A DNA stretch of 64,000 nucleotides from Nannocystis bainbridge. GTDB lineage: Bacteria > Myxococcota_A > Polyangia > Nannocystales > Nannocystaceae. Positions within the stretch are counted from its first letter, which is position 1. Every line of letters begins with the position of its first letter. The DNA lies in assembly GCF_028368995.1 (NCBI RefSeq), contig NZ_JAQNDL010000003.1:1426001-1490000 (forward strand), written 5' to 3'. A program made the translations under genes and the position numbers. Shown here one piece after another: positions 8,224-19,400 of the stretch. A model generated the notes under the pieces. The model was not told the origin of the DNA, made no database searches, and worked only from the letters and a program-made list of their open reading frames with translations.

Positions 8224-9528
8224 CTATGTCGTTTCGCGCAGGCGTAACTCGGCCGCGCGAGCGTGCCCCTCGAGCCCCTCGGCGCGGGCCAAGCGAGCGA
8301 TCGCCGGCGCCTGGGCGGCCAGCGCGGCGCGGCCGAGCCGCAGCACGCTGGTGTGCTTGACGAAGTCCCACACCCCGAGCGGTGAGGCGAAGCGGGCCGC
8401 GCCGGCCGTCGGCAGCACGTGGCTGGGCCCGGCCGTGTAGTCGCCGGCGGCCTCGGGCGTGAACGCGCCGACGAAGATCGCCCCCGCGCTGACGATCTGC
8501 CGCGCCACCTCGTCGGCCTCGGCCACCAGCAGCTCGACGTGCTCGGGCGCGTAGGCGTTGACGGCCGCGACCATCGCCGCGAGGTCGTCGACCACCACCG
8601 CCGCGCCGTGCTCGCGCAGCGCCTGCGAGGCGATCTCGGCCCGCGGCAGGTCGCCCAGCTGTCGCGCCAGCGCCGCGGTCACGCGGGGCACCAGCGCCTC
8701 GTCGTCGGTCACGAGGATCGCGCACGCGAGCACGTCGTGCTCGGCCTGGGCGATCAGGTCGGCGGCGATCAGCTCGGGGTCGGCGGCCGCGTCGGCCATC
8801 ACCACGATCTCGCTCGGCCCGGCGATCCCGTCGATCGCACACAGCCCGAACACCTGGCGCTTGGCCGCGGTCACGTAGGCGTTGCCGGGCCCGACGATCT
8901 TGTCGACGCGCGGCACCGTCGCGGTCCCCAGCGCCAGCGCGGCGATCGCCTGCGCCCCGCCGATCTGGAACACGCGGTCGACCTCGGCGATCTCGGCCGC
9001 CAGCAGCACCACGTCGGGCGCGCGCGGCGTCACCAGGATCACCTCGGGCACGCCGGCGACCTTGGCCGGGATCCCGGCCATCAGCACCGACGACGGATAG
9101 GCCGCGGTGCCGCCGGGCGCATACACGGCGACGCGGCGCAGCGGCGCGACCCGGCTGTACAAAGAGACATCTTCGATCTCGAGCCCGGTGTCGCCGTGGG
9201 CCTGGGTCTCGTGGAACACCCGGATCCCGCGGGCCGCGGTGACGAGGGCGGCGCGCAGGTCGGGCGACACGCGCGCCGCCGCCTCGGCCCGCGCCTCGCG
9301 GGAGATCTCGAACTGCTCGGGCGTCAGCGTGCGCTGCTCGAACCGGCTCGTCAGCTCGCACACCGCCGCGTCGCCGCGCGCCCGCACGTCGGCGATGATT
9401 GCGCGCGCAGCCGCATCGGCCTCGCCTTCGAGCCCCGCCGCGCGGGAGCAGAGGCTCCTCCAGGTCGCCTGGTCCTCGGCTCTACCCCCGCCGCGGAGGT
9501 CGAGCGTGCGAAAGCCGAGGTCTCGCAT
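8224..9528 (-). CDS. hisD: Histidinol dehydrogenase
   Basis: This encodes 434 residues, the usual length. It performs the two-step NAD-dependent oxidation of histidinol to histidine. Visible family blocks are VAVYAPGGTAAYPSSVLM, IGGAQAIAALALGT, VDKIVGPGNAYVTAAKR, the zinc/active-site region AGPSEIVVMAD, DLIAQAEHD, and GPSHVLPTAGAARF near the end. The start is ATG 9526-9528 (MRDLGFRTLDLRGGG). It is transcribed divergently from the lipoprotein gene at 9607 with 78 bases between them. hisB lies far away at 28781, so histidine genes are scattered. Confidence 0.95.
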   Translation of the reverse strand: MRDLGFRTLDLRGGGRAEDQATWRSLCSRAAGLEGEADAAARAIIADVRARGDAAVCELTSRFEQRTLTPEQFEISREARAEAAARVSPDLRAALVTAARGIRVFHETQAHGDTGLEIEDVSLYSRVAPLRRVAVYAPGGTAAYPSSVLMAGIPAKVAGVPEVILVTPRAPDVVLLAAEIAEVDRVFQIGGAQAIAALALGTATVPRVDKIVGPGNAYVTAAKRQVFGLCAIDGIAGPSEIVVMADAAADPELIAADLIAQAEHDVLACAILVTDDEALVPRVTAALARQLGDLPRAEIASQALREHGAAVVVDDLAAMVAAVNAYAPEHVELLVAEADEVARQIVSAGAIFVGAFTPEAAGDYTAGPSHVLPTAGAARFASPLGVWDFVKHTSVLRLGRAALAAQAPAIARLARAEGLEGHARAAELRLRETT

Positions 9529-9606
9529 CGCTCGCAAGGTACAGCGCTCACGCCCCTGACGGAAGTGAAACTCGCCCGGTTCTTGGTTATCCTGCCTTCT
9601 GCGCAG

Positions 9607-10731
9607 ATGTCGCCCGCCGCGTACTGTCCAGCTCGCGTCCTCGCGCCTGCACGCGCGGTGGGGCTCGCGCTCACGCTCGCGCACGCGGCCTGCACCGCCC
9701 CCGGCCCCGGCGCGACCGAGGGCGCCGGCACGGGCGACAGCAGCAGCACCGGGGTGTGGGCCGAGGCGCCCGCCCCCGCCGACGCTTGCGACGAGGCCCT
9801 GCTGGTGTCGCAGGGGCGTTATCGCGGCAACCTGCGCGAAATGAAGGTCGACGAGCCGATCGGCGGCGTGTGCGGCGGCGCCGGCCCGGACGCGTTCTTC
9901 CGCGTCGAGGTCCCGGTGCGGGCCGACCTCCGCGTCGCCGCCCACGGCGTCGGCTTCGCCCCGCGCCTCTCGCTCGCCCCCGACGACTGCCTCGGAGGAC
10001 GCGAGATCACCTGCGCCGCCGACGGCCCGCTCGAGCTGCCCGACCTCGCCGCCGGCACCGTCCTGCGCCTCGCCATCGGCGTCGACGCGGCTGTCTTTTC
10101 GGACCTGAAACAAAAGCCAGCCCCCGACGACGCCGTCGACCCGCTGAGCTACGACCTCGACATCGGCCTCGTCCGCGTGCTCGCGGCCGGCGACGTGTGC
10201 GAGCCGGCCTCGCGCGGGCGCTGCGTCGCCGGCACCCTGTGCATGACGAGCGCCCCGGCCCAGCCGCCCGAGTGCACCACCCTGCCCGGCGACACCTGCA
10301 GCACCGCCCTGCGCACGCCGGTCGTGCTGAGCCCCGCCGGCGAGGGCGCTCTGGTGATCGACCCCGCCCTGCCGCAGACCGACGCGCACGCCAGCAGCTG
10401 CGGCGGCGCCGGTCTGCGCGAGCGGGTCCTGCAGTTGGATCTGCCGGTGGTGCCCCCGGCGCGGGCGCTCGAGATCACGGTCAGCCGTCCGGACATCGGC
10501 CTCGCCGTGCGCTCGCCCGGCTGCCTCGCCGCCGACGAAGTCGCCTGCGCGGCCGGCACCGGCGCCCCGGCCCGGATCGTGCTGGATCGCCTCGCGGCCC
10601 GCCGCGCCGCCGGCGTGGCGCCTTACTTGTTCATCGAGCTCCCGCTCCACAGCGAACGCGATCCTGCCTTCACGCTCGACCTGCGCCTCGTGCCCGAGCC
10701 GACCGCCTGGGGCACGGCTGGAGCACCGTGA
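9607..10731 (+). CDS. Secreted Cys-rich lipoprotein, unknown
   Basis: This encodes 374 residues from ATG 9607. A signal peptide ends in lipobox AHAAC, followed by Gly/Thr/Ser-rich TEGAGTGDSSSTG, the usual myxobacterial lipoprotein linker. The body appears to hold two repeats of a beta-rich domain, each with a CDEALL- or CSTALR-type start, a GGVCGGAGPDAFFRV or SSCGGAGLRERVLQL segment and a later Cys pair (DDCLGGREITC, PGCLAADEVAC). Such paired blocks resemble pre-peptidase C-terminal-like domains common in myxobacteria, but this is a guess. Surface location is likely. Confidence 0.75.
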   Translation: MSPAAYCPARVLAPARAVGLALTLAHAACTAPGPGATEGAGTGDSSSTGVWAEAPAPADACDEALLVSQGRYRGNLREMKVDEPIGGVCGGAGPDAFFRVEVPVRADLRVAAHGVGFAPRLSLAPDDCLGGREITCAADGPLELPDLAAGTVLRLAIGVDAAVFSDLKQKPAPDDAVDPLSYDLDIGLVRVLAAGDVCEPASRGRCVAGTLCMTSAPAQPPECTTLPGDTCSTALRTPVVLSPAGEGALVIDPALPQTDAHASSCGGAGLRERVLQLDLPVVPPARALEITVSRPDIGLAVRSPGCLAADEVACAAGTGAPARIVLDRLAARRAAGVAPYLFIELPLHSERDPAFTLDLRLVPEPTAWGTAGAP

Positions 10732-10913
10732 CGCCCTCGCGTGCGCGTGTGAGGGTTTGACGCCACCTGCGTGATCGGCGGGCTCATCCCGCGTGAGATC
10801 GTCGCGAATGGGCCGCAAAGCGCTTGCCCTGCGCAAAAGGCGCGCATATGCTCGCGCCGCGCCCGCGGGTGCCAATCCTTACGTCAACCGCTGTTCCGCC
10901 ACCGAGAGTCAAA

Positions 10914-12068
<1,155 letters not shown>

Positions 12069-12090
12069 GCCCCCTCCGGTCCCGACGCCC

Positions 12091-12134
12091 GCGCGCGACC
12101 CCGGCCCCCGCCGCGGTCGCGCGCTGTTTTTTTT
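12091..12134 (+). terminator. Intrinsic terminator of metK
   Basis: GCGCGCGACC (12091-12100) pairs with GGTCGCGCGC (12115-12124), followed by TG and eight T residues. It lies 22 bases after the metK stop and is the clearest Rho-independent terminator in the window. Confidence 0.93.
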
Positions 12135-12151
12135 GGCGATGACGATGGCGT

Positions 12152-12225
12152 TCGGGACATGTCCTCACGGGCATGTCCCGATCGACATGTCCCATGTGGC
12201 ATGTCCCGTTCGACATGTCCAAGGG
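12152..12225. repeat. Cluster of GGACATGTCC-family palindromes
   Basis: At least six tandem half-palindromes lie here: GGGACATGTCC, GGGCATGTCCC, GACATGTCCC, GGCATGTCCC and GACATGTCC, separated by 4-5 bases. They can form several alternative hairpins. The cluster begins directly after the metK terminator. Confidence 0.8.
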
Positions 12226-12240
12226 GCAGCCCTCGCGGCC

Positions 12241-12600
12241 GCCCACTCGCTCCACCCGCGCGCATCCGCGTCCGGTTGCCCCGACATGTCCGAAGCACGG
12301 TGAGCCGCCTCCGCCACCGCGCACTCGCTCCACCCGAGCCCATCCGCGGGTCGGCTGACCCCGACACGTCCGAAGCACGCCTGGGCCGCCTTCTCGCCCG
12401 CGCACTCGCTTTCGCCCACGCCCATCCGCGGCCGGCTGGCTCCGACATCTTCGAGAGCACGCCGAAGCCGCCTTCTCGCCCGCGCACTCGCTACATCCGC
12501 GGCCGGCTGGCCCCGACAAGATCAAAGCACGCGGGGCCGCCTTCGCGGTCGCGCACTCGCTATCCGCGGCCGGCGGCCCCGTCATGCTCCAGACACGCCG
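12241..12600. repeat. Degenerate tandem repeat, unit about 69-82 bases
   Basis: Five copies of a unit carrying CACTCGCT, then CATCCGCGGCCGGCTGGC, CCGACATGTCCGAAGCACG and GGGCCGCCTTCTCGCC. CACTCGCT anchors lie at about 12243, 12321, 12402, 12484 and 12553. Each unit contains one half of the palindrome family, progressively decayed (ACATGTCC, ACACGTCC, ACATCTTC, ACAAGATC). No frame is convincingly coding. Confidence 0.75.
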
Positions 12601-12990
12601 AGTCTCCCTCGCCGCCCCGAGATCGCGCGCACCGCAAGCAGCCGCTCGCTCCTAGCACGCCGCAGCCATCGGCACGGCGACATCGCCGAGCGCCCCCTCG
12701 TCCGACTCACGCAGCGCGGCCTGTCTCGCTGCGACTCGCGAACGCGACGAGCGAGCACCCGAGCGCGCGTGCAGATGCAGCAAACCGAAGCACGCCTCCG
12801 CCAAGTTCGCCGCGAGCCGGCCACTTCAATGGTTGAAAGCCGTGCAGTCGACCCGGCTCGCGTGGCCCCAGCAATTTCTCGAGCGCGGTCGCCGCTGGTT
12901 CGATCCCGCCCTCACCCTGCAAGCACCCACGGAGCCCACGAATTGTCCGCCGACTGGCTCAGAATTACGCGCCTTGGTAGCCTGTCTGTG
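12601..12990. other. Intergenic, no gene recognised
   Basis: High-GC DNA leading into the TPR/TolQ cluster. GCTCGCT and GCGAGC words continue from the tandem repeat. The promoter of the cluster is probably close to 12960-12985 (TTACGCGCCTTGGTAGCCT), but no strong consensus is present. A GGTTCGATCC word at 12898 resembles a tRNA T-loop but does not fold as one. Confidence 0.4.
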
Positions 12991-13791
12991 ATGGTCGCCT
13001 CGCCGTCGCGCCGGCTCTCTGTTGCTGCTCTGGTCCTCGCCCTCGCCGGCGGGGCCACCTGGGCCCACGCCGCTCCCGCCCCGAAGAAGGCGGCCGCCGC
13101 CCCGGCCGCGGCGCCTGCGTCTGCCGATCCGGCACCGACCCAGACGGCCGCGCAGACGCCGACCCCGACCGCCGCCACCAACACCGGCGGCCTGCTCGGC
13201 GAGGACCCTGCCGCCAGCGCGCGCACCTCGGACCTCTACGGCGACCGCCTCGACGGCATCGAGGCCGAGGTCAACAGCCTCAAGGACAAGATCTTCCGCA
13301 GCAAGGCGCGCCTGGCTGTCCTTCGCGACACCGTCATGGCGGGCGTCGCCGCTGGCGGCCGCGTCGTGCTCGCCCACCGCAACCTCATGGGCGTCGGCTT
13401 CCGCCTGGTGCGGATCGTCTACACCCTCGACGGCGCGCAGATCTTCGCCCGCAGCGACGAATCGGGCGGCCTCGACGCCGAGGACGAGATCCTCGTGTTC
13501 GACGGCACCTTGCCGCCCGGCCCGCACGAGGCCCGCGTCGAGCTCACCTACCAGGGCCAGGGCTACGGCGTCTTCACCTACCTGCGCGGCTACACCTTCA
13601 AGTCGCCGCAGACCCACAGCTTCAACGTCACCGAGGGCGGCAGCTTCAAGCTGGTCAGCAAGGGCTACGAGCGCGGCAACCTCACCACCGAGATGAAGGA
13701 CCGCCCGGCCGTCGAGTTCCAGATCCTGGGCCAGGACGGCGTCGCCAGCTCCGCCGCCAAGTCCGAGCCCGCCGCCGCGCCCGCCAAGTGA
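12991..13791 (+). CDS. Exported protein, first gene of the envelope-machine cluster
   Basis: This encodes 266 residues with a signal peptide (MVASPSRRLSVAALVLALAG, cleavage near AHA-AP), an Ala/Pro/Thr-rich linker, then a helical segment DRLDGIEAEVNSLKDKIFRSKARL that can form a coiled coil, and a beta-rich C-terminal domain (VLAHRNLMGVGFRLVRIVYTLDG ... GPHEARVELTYQGQGYG). The family is conserved in myxobacteria next to TPR proteins as far as I recall, but the role is unknown. Only 4 bases separate it from the next gene. Periplasmic location is inferred from the signal peptide. Confidence 0.8.
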   Translation: MVASPSRRLSVAALVLALAGGATWAHAAPAPKKAAAAPAAAPASADPAPTQTAAQTPTPTAATNTGGLLGEDPAASARTSDLYGDRLDGIEAEVNSLKDKIFRSKARLAVLRDTVMAGVAAGGRVVLAHRNLMGVGFRLVRIVYTLDGAQIFARSDESGGLDAEDEILVFDGTLPPGPHEARVELTYQGQGYGVFTYLRGYTFKSPQTHSFNVTEGGSFKLVSKGYERGNLTTEMKDRPAVEFQILGQDGVASSAAKSEPAAAPAK

Positions 13792-13795
13792 TCCC

Positions 13796-16417
13796 ATGCC
13801 GCGCGCCCTCGCCCGCCTGGCCCTGGCCTGTGCCCTGCTCGCCCCCGCGGCGGCCGAGGCTGCGCCTTGGGACATGCCCGCGAGCACAGGTCTCTTCGCA
13901 CCTGTCCTTTCGCGCATGTCCCTCCAGCCATCCTGGTACGCCGCCCTCGCCCCTGTCTCTGGCGCCATGTCCTTTCGGACATCCGCGCACGCCGCCCTCG
14001 CCCCGCTCCCCGGCAACCTGTCCCTCGGGACATCCGCTCCGCTCTTCGCCCCGCTCCCCGGCAACCTGTCCCTCGGGACATCCGCTCCGCTGCCCGCCGC
14101 CCTGCGCGCGCCCGTGCTCGCCGCCCCCGGCCCGCGCGTCCCCGCGACGCCCGGCGAGCCGGTGGTGAGCGGCGACGCCGTCCGCCTCCTGAGCGACGCC
14201 GAGGACGCGATCAAGGCCGCCGAGCAGCTCACCGCCGCGGCCGCGACCCCGAGCCCCGCCGAGCTGGCCGAGCGCCTCGTCGCCGGCCAGGTCCAGCTCG
14301 AGGGCGGCGACGCCGAGGGCGCCGCGATCATCTTCCTCGACCTGCTGGAGAACGCCCCCGGCACCCCCGCGGCCGTCCAGGCCCGCTACTACCTCGGCGA
14401 GGCGCTGCTGCTCCTGCGCATGCGTCGGTGGGCCAGCGAGTGCTTCTCGCTGACCCTCGCCGACGCCAGCCCCGAGGCGCGCCGCCTCCATCAGCGCAGC
14501 GTCGCCCGCCTGCTCGAGCTCGCCGCGCCCGCCCGCGCCCGCGGCCACGCGCGCAAGCAAGGCCTGTCGGTCATGCCCGAGCTGCGCGCGCGCATGCAGT
14601 CGGTCGGCCTCGACGGCGACCGCGGCCCCGGCAGCGAGCTCAGCGCCCTCGACGTCACGCGCCTGCGCGGGTGGGTCGCCGCCGTCCCGACCGAGCAGCG
14701 GATCCCCGAGCTGCGCTACGCCTGGGGCCGCTTCCTGTTCCTCTCGAAGGAGTACGCCGAGGCCCTGACCGAGCTCGACGGCATGGTCCCGGCGGACCTG
14801 CCTCTCGGGACATCCGCGCCCGCCTGGCGCAGCCTGCTGCGCGCCGTGTACGTCGCCGGCGCCGCCGCGGCCGCGCTCGGCCGCCTCGACGACGCGATCG
14901 TGCGCTTCGACCGGATCGTCGCCACGCGCACCCTGCCCGGCCCGGCGGAGCAGGAGATCCGCGAGCTGGCGTGGATGGCCCGCGCGCGCGTCTTCCACGA
15001 CCGCGGCGACTACGACGGCGCCCTGCTGTCGTACCGCTCGATCGGCCGCGCCTCGCCGCTGTACGCCTCGGCGCTCTACGAGATCGCGTGGACCCTGCTC
15101 CGCGCCGACCGCCACGAGGCCGCCCTCGCCGCGCTCGATCAGCTGCTGCGCGAGACCCCGCACAGCCCGGCCGCCGCCGAGGCCAAGTCGCTGCGCGGCA
15201 AGCTGCAGATCCGCCGCCGCAACTGGAAGGCCGCCGAGGACGAGTTCGCGGCCCTGCGCCGCCACTTCGACGACCAGTACAAGGCCGTCGCCCCGGCCCT
15301 CGCGGTCGGCAGCGACGCGCTCGACTACGTCGCCGCCGTCATCCGCTCCGACCCGCGCCACTTCGCCCTCGACACCCTCGTCCCGCGCGCCGCCATCCCG
15401 CTGGCGCGCAACCTGCCGCGCGCGGTGCAGGCCGAGCGCCTGGCCCGAGAGACAGGTGAGACCGAGCACCTGCTGCGCGAGACCCTGGCCCTGCTCGAGC
15501 GCATGGAGATCGCCGCGGCCTCGCCCGAGCGCGCGCTGCTGTTTACCGACCTCGGCGCCCACTGGCAGGCCCTCGACCGCGCCGGCCGCGACCTCGGCGA
15601 GGCCGGCGAGGCGCTGCTGCTCGCCGTCGGCCGCAGCCCGACCCGCGCCCTCACCGACATGCGCAGCGCCGTCGACGCTCTGTTCGAGCGGCCGTCCAAG
15701 CAGCTGCGCCGCGTCAGCGAAATGGGCGAACCGCTGGCCGACGCCCGCGCCGAGACCACCGCCGTGCGCGCGCGCCTCCACGGCCTCGAGTACATGCACC
15801 GCGAGTCGTCGCGCCGCGGCTCGCCCGACCCGTTCTTCCAGGAGGCCGCGGCCCTGCGCAGCGAGCTCGGCGCGCTCGAGGACAGCCTCGCCGACGCTCA
15901 CCGCGGCCTGCAGACCGCCCGCGCCACCCTGCGCTTCACCGACCCGCTGCCCGGCACCCGCCGCGACGCCATCGCCGCCCACAACCTCGTCGTCGGCAAC
16001 CTGTGGCCCGCCGGCGGCGGCGACGGCGTGCGCGAGCCGTGGCAACGTCGCCAGCGCCTCCTCATCCGCCTCGACGCCGCCCGCAAGCGCCTCGCCGCCG
16101 CCGCCCAGGCCCGCCTCGCCCGCGCCGTCGTCGTCCTGAAGGAAGAGCGCGACAACCTCGCCCGCTACCGCGACGAGCTCGAGGCCCTGCGCCCGCGCGC
16201 CGAGGTCACCGCCGCCGAGGCCGTGCACGCCGGCGTCCGCGACGTCGCCGCCGACCTCCGCTACTGGACGATCCGCGCCGACGTCGGCCTGCTCGACGTC
16301 GCCTGGGCCACCAAGGAAGCCGAGCTCGAGCAGGCCCGCGACCTCGAGCGCACCCGCGACCGCAGCCTCAAGAACATCGACCGCGCCGTCAACGAGGCGC
16401 TGGAGGACAGCGAGTGA
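13796..16417 (+). CDS. Large periplasmic TPR protein with repeat-derived N-terminal region
   Basis: This encodes 873 residues. A signal peptide (cleavage near AEA-AP) is followed by about 90 residues of odd low-complexity sequence that is largely encoded by the palindrome family: WDMPAST, VLSRMSLQPS, AMSFRTSA and two exact copies of a 16-residue unit with PLPGNLSLGTSA. Then come TPR helices (LLENAPGTPAAVQARYYLGEALLLLRM, SPLYASALYEIAWTLLRADRHEAALAALDQLL) and a long helical coiled-coil C-terminus rich in Arg, Glu and Ala. Its stop overlaps the next start (GTGA). It resembles the periplasmic TPR proteins of gliding clusters such as GltC; identity is inferred from context. Confidence 0.85.
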   Translation: MPRALARLALACALLAPAAAEAAPWDMPASTGLFAPVLSRMSLQPSWYAALAPVSGAMSFRTSAHAALAPLPGNLSLGTSAPLFAPLPGNLSLGTSAPLPAALRAPVLAAPGPRVPATPGEPVVSGDAVRLLSDAEDAIKAAEQLTAAAATPSPAELAERLVAGQVQLEGGDAEGAAIIFLDLLENAPGTPAAVQARYYLGEALLLLRMRRWASECFSLTLADASPEARRLHQRSVARLLELAAPARARGHARKQGLSVMPELRARMQSVGLDGDRGPGSELSALDVTRLRGWVAAVPTEQRIPELRYAWGRFLFLSKEYAEALTELDGMVPADLPLGTSAPAWRSLLRAVYVAGAAAAALGRLDDAIVRFDRIVATRTLPGPAEQEIRELAWMARARVFHDRGDYDGALLSYRSIGRASPLYASALYEIAWTLLRADRHEAALAALDQLLRETPHSPAAAEAKSLRGKLQIRRRNWKAAEDEFAALRRHFDDQYKAVAPALAVGSDALDYVAAVIRSDPRHFALDTLVPRAAIPLARNLPRAVQAERLARETGETEHLLRETLALLERMEIAAASPERALLFTDLGAHWQALDRAGRDLGEAGEALLLAVGRSPTRALTDMRSAVDALFERPSKQLRRVSEMGEPLADARAETTAVRARLHGLEYMHRESSRRGSPDPFFQEAAALRSELGALEDSLADAHRGLQTARATLRFTDPLPGTRRDAIAAHNLVVGNLWPAGGGDGVREPWQRRQRLLIRLDAARKRLAAAAQARLARAVVVLKEERDNLARYRDELEALRPRAEVTAAEAVHAGVRDVAADLRYWTIRADVGLLDVAWATKEAELEQARDLERTRDRSLKNIDRAVNEALEDSE
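14000..14091 (+). repeat. 48-base in-frame tandem duplication containing a palindrome
   Basis: Positions 14000-14043 and 14048-14091 are identical over 44 bases, with a 48-base (16-codon) period. Each copy contains CTGTCC-CTCG-GGACA. The duplication is within the coding sequence and keeps the frame. Confidence 0.9.
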
Positions 16418-19400
16418 AGCGCCTGTCCTTTCGGCCATGGCTGTTCGGACCTGCTCTTTGGGCCCTGTCCCTTGCGACAGCATCGCCCGCCGCCGCCCTG
16501 CCGCGCAGCGAGCTGCCGCCGCCGTCGGGCTGGCAGGGCATCCTCGGCGAGCCGGGCTCGGGCAGCGCGCGTGAGCCGACCGGCGCGGTCGACCGGCGCG
16601 CGCTGTCGGTCCCGCCGGCGCGCCTGCCGAAGACCGCCGAGGACGACAAGGCCCTCTCCGACCTCGAGGCGATCTTCGCCCGCTACCGCCGCGCCGCCGC
16701 CGTCGCCGCCGACACCCTGGCCGTCGTCACCGTGGTCGAGGCCGAGCGCGGCCGCGGCAAGCTGCAGAAGCAGCTCGACGGCCAGATCGCCGCCCACAAG
16801 GCCAAGGCCCTGCAGCTGCGCGAGGCCGCGATCGCCCGCTACGACGGCTTCCTCAAGCAGAACCCGTCCGACCCGAGCTGGACCCCCGAGATCCTGTTCC
16901 GCCTGGCCGAGCTCCACTTCGAGTCCGACAACGAGCGATACGCACGCGCCGAGTCCGACTACGAAAAGGCGCTGCTCGCCTTCGAGGACCGCAAAGACAA
17001 GAAGCCACCTCCACGGCCCTCCGGGCCTGGTGCCGACGTCCCGCCCGACCCGCCGAAGGTCGACTACGCCAGGAGCGTCGCCCTGCTGCACGACCTCAAC
17101 GCCCGCTTCCCGTCCTACGTCCACGCCGACGCCGCCCTGTACTTGATGGCCGTCCTGCGCTTCGAAGAGGAGCGGTTCGACGAGAGCCGGCAGACCATGC
17201 TCGCGCTGGTGTGCGCCGACCGCTACGCCGTGCCCGGCCCCGACGGCAGCGGCGTCGTCCCGGCCAAGAACTTCCGCGCCGGCGACTACAACGGCTGCAA
17301 CCCGCGCAAGCCGGGCAGCAAGTACATCGCCGAGACCTGGCTGCGGATCGGCGAGCTCCACTACGACCTCGACGAGATGCGGCCCGCGCTCGAGGCTTAC
17401 ACCGAGGCCGCGCGCGACACCGGCGGCCCTTACTTCGACGAGGCGACCATCCGGATCGCCTGGACCCTCTATCTTCAGCGCGATTTCCCCGGCGCCGCCG
17501 CCCGCCTCGACGAGTACGTGCGCCTGGCCGAGAGCATGAAGGCCGCCGGCGACGACTCGGCGATGGCCCTGCGCGACGACGCCATCCGCTACATCGCCAA
17601 GTGTTACATCGAGGACGACTGGGACCTCGACGGCAACCCCGACCCCGCGATCGGCTTCGCCCGCCTCGAGCGCGACTACAAGGCCCGCGGCGGCGAGAAG
17701 CACGTCGCCGAGATCTACGCCGCGCTCGGCGACCTCTACGCCTTCCAGACCGACTTCAAGCTCGCCATCAAGATCTGGGACGCCGCCCTCGCCCGCTGGC
17801 CGACCGCCGCCGCCGCCCCGCTGCTGCAGAAGAAGATCCTCGACGCCCAGGTCGCGCTCGGCGACAAGAACGGGGCTCGCAACGCCCGCGACGCCCTCGC
17901 CAACAACTTCTTGCGCGGCACCCCGTGGTTCTACGCCAACGAGGCCGACACCGAGGCGATCGACGCGGCGATGAAGCTCGTCGAGGAGGCGCTGGTCGCC
18001 AGCGCCGTCGAGCGCCACGCCTACGCCCAGAGCTTGCGGGCCGCCGGCGACCCGCGGGCCGAGGAGGAGTACAAGAAGGCCGCGGCCGCCTACGCCGCCT
18101 ACCTCCTGCGCTACCCCGACACCCCGTCCTCGTACCAATACCGCTACGACTACGCCGAGAGCCTCTATTACTCCGGCCAGTTCCTCGAGGCCGCGCGCGA
18201 GTACATCATCGTGCGCGACAGCAACACCGCCGCCAGCCGCCAGATCGACGCCGCCGAGGGCGTGGTGTTCTCGCTCGAGGACTTCGTCGACGCCGAGCAG
18301 AAGGCCGGCAAGCTGACCCTGCCGGACCTGCCGAAGCAGGACGTCGCCAAGCCGCCCTTCGACCCCAAGCCGATCCCCGAGGCCCTGGTCGCGCTGCAGG
18401 CCGCCTACGACAAGCTGGTCGCCATCAAGCCCGACGCCAAGGCCGCCGGCAGCCTGGCCTTCAAGTCAGGCGCGATCAGCCAGCGCTACATGCACTGGGA
18501 CGAGGCCGAGACCCGCTTCACCCGCGTCATCGACGACTACTGCGGCGAGAACGTCGCCATCAACGCCGGCTTCTCGATCATCGACGGCAAGGTCATCCGC
18601 GGCGACCTCAAGGCCGCGCAGGAGTGGACCGAGAAGCTGCTGCAGAAGGGCTGCGGCGACGCCGAGCAGAGCGAGAAGTTCGCCGGCGACCTCAAGACCC
18701 TCGGCAACGCGGTCCGCTTCAAGGAGGCCAACCAGCTGTTCGAGGCCGGCGAGTTCGAGGCCGCCGCCGACCGCTACACCGCGCTCGTCGACCAGGCCCC
18801 GAAGGACCCCAACGCCGACCGCGCGCTCAACAACGCCGCCGTCGCCTACGAGAAGATCGGCCGCTTCGGCAGCGCCTCCAAGACCTACGAGCGCATCTAC
18901 AAGCAGTACCCGGACAGCGAGTTCGCCGACGACGCCCTGCTGCGCTCGGGCCTCAACCACGTCCGCTTCTTCGAGTTCGACGACGCCGTCGCCAGCTACC
19001 TCGTGCTGGCCCAGGACGAGCGCTACAAGGACTCCGAGCACCGCCTGCTCGCGCTCAAGAACGCCGCCGACCTGCTCGACAACCTCCAGCAGTACAAGAA
19101 ATCGTCGGACCTGTTCGTCCGCTACGCCGCCAAGACCACCGACCCCAAGGAGGCCGCGGACGCCAGCTTCCGCGCCGCCTCGGTGCTCGGCAAGACCGAC
19201 GACCACAAGGCCGCCGAGACCGCCTTCGCCGCCTTCCTCGCCAAGTTCGGCGCCGACCCGACGCAGGCCGCCAAGTCGGTCGAGGCCCACCTGCGGATCG
19301 GCGAGGCCCGCTCCGCTCGCGGCGACCGCAAGGGCGCCGAGACGGCCTACCGCGAGTGCGTCGCGCTCTACACCGCCCGCGGCCTGCAGGCCGCCAGCGA

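Noticed and set aside
8224..10875. HisD as an 883-residue fusion
   Set aside because: The extra N-terminal part is an antisense shadow of the lipoprotein gene at 9607; HisD proper starts at 9528.
10732..10913. SAM-responsive riboswitch upstream of metK
   Set aside because: I could not find the conserved core or pseudoknot pairs of a known SAM riboswitch class; absence is not proven without a covariance search.
12880..12920. GGTTCGATCC word resembling a tRNA T-loop
   Set aside because: The flanking bases do not give a five-pair T stem (a mismatch and a wobble) and no anticodon or acceptor stem can be matched upstream.
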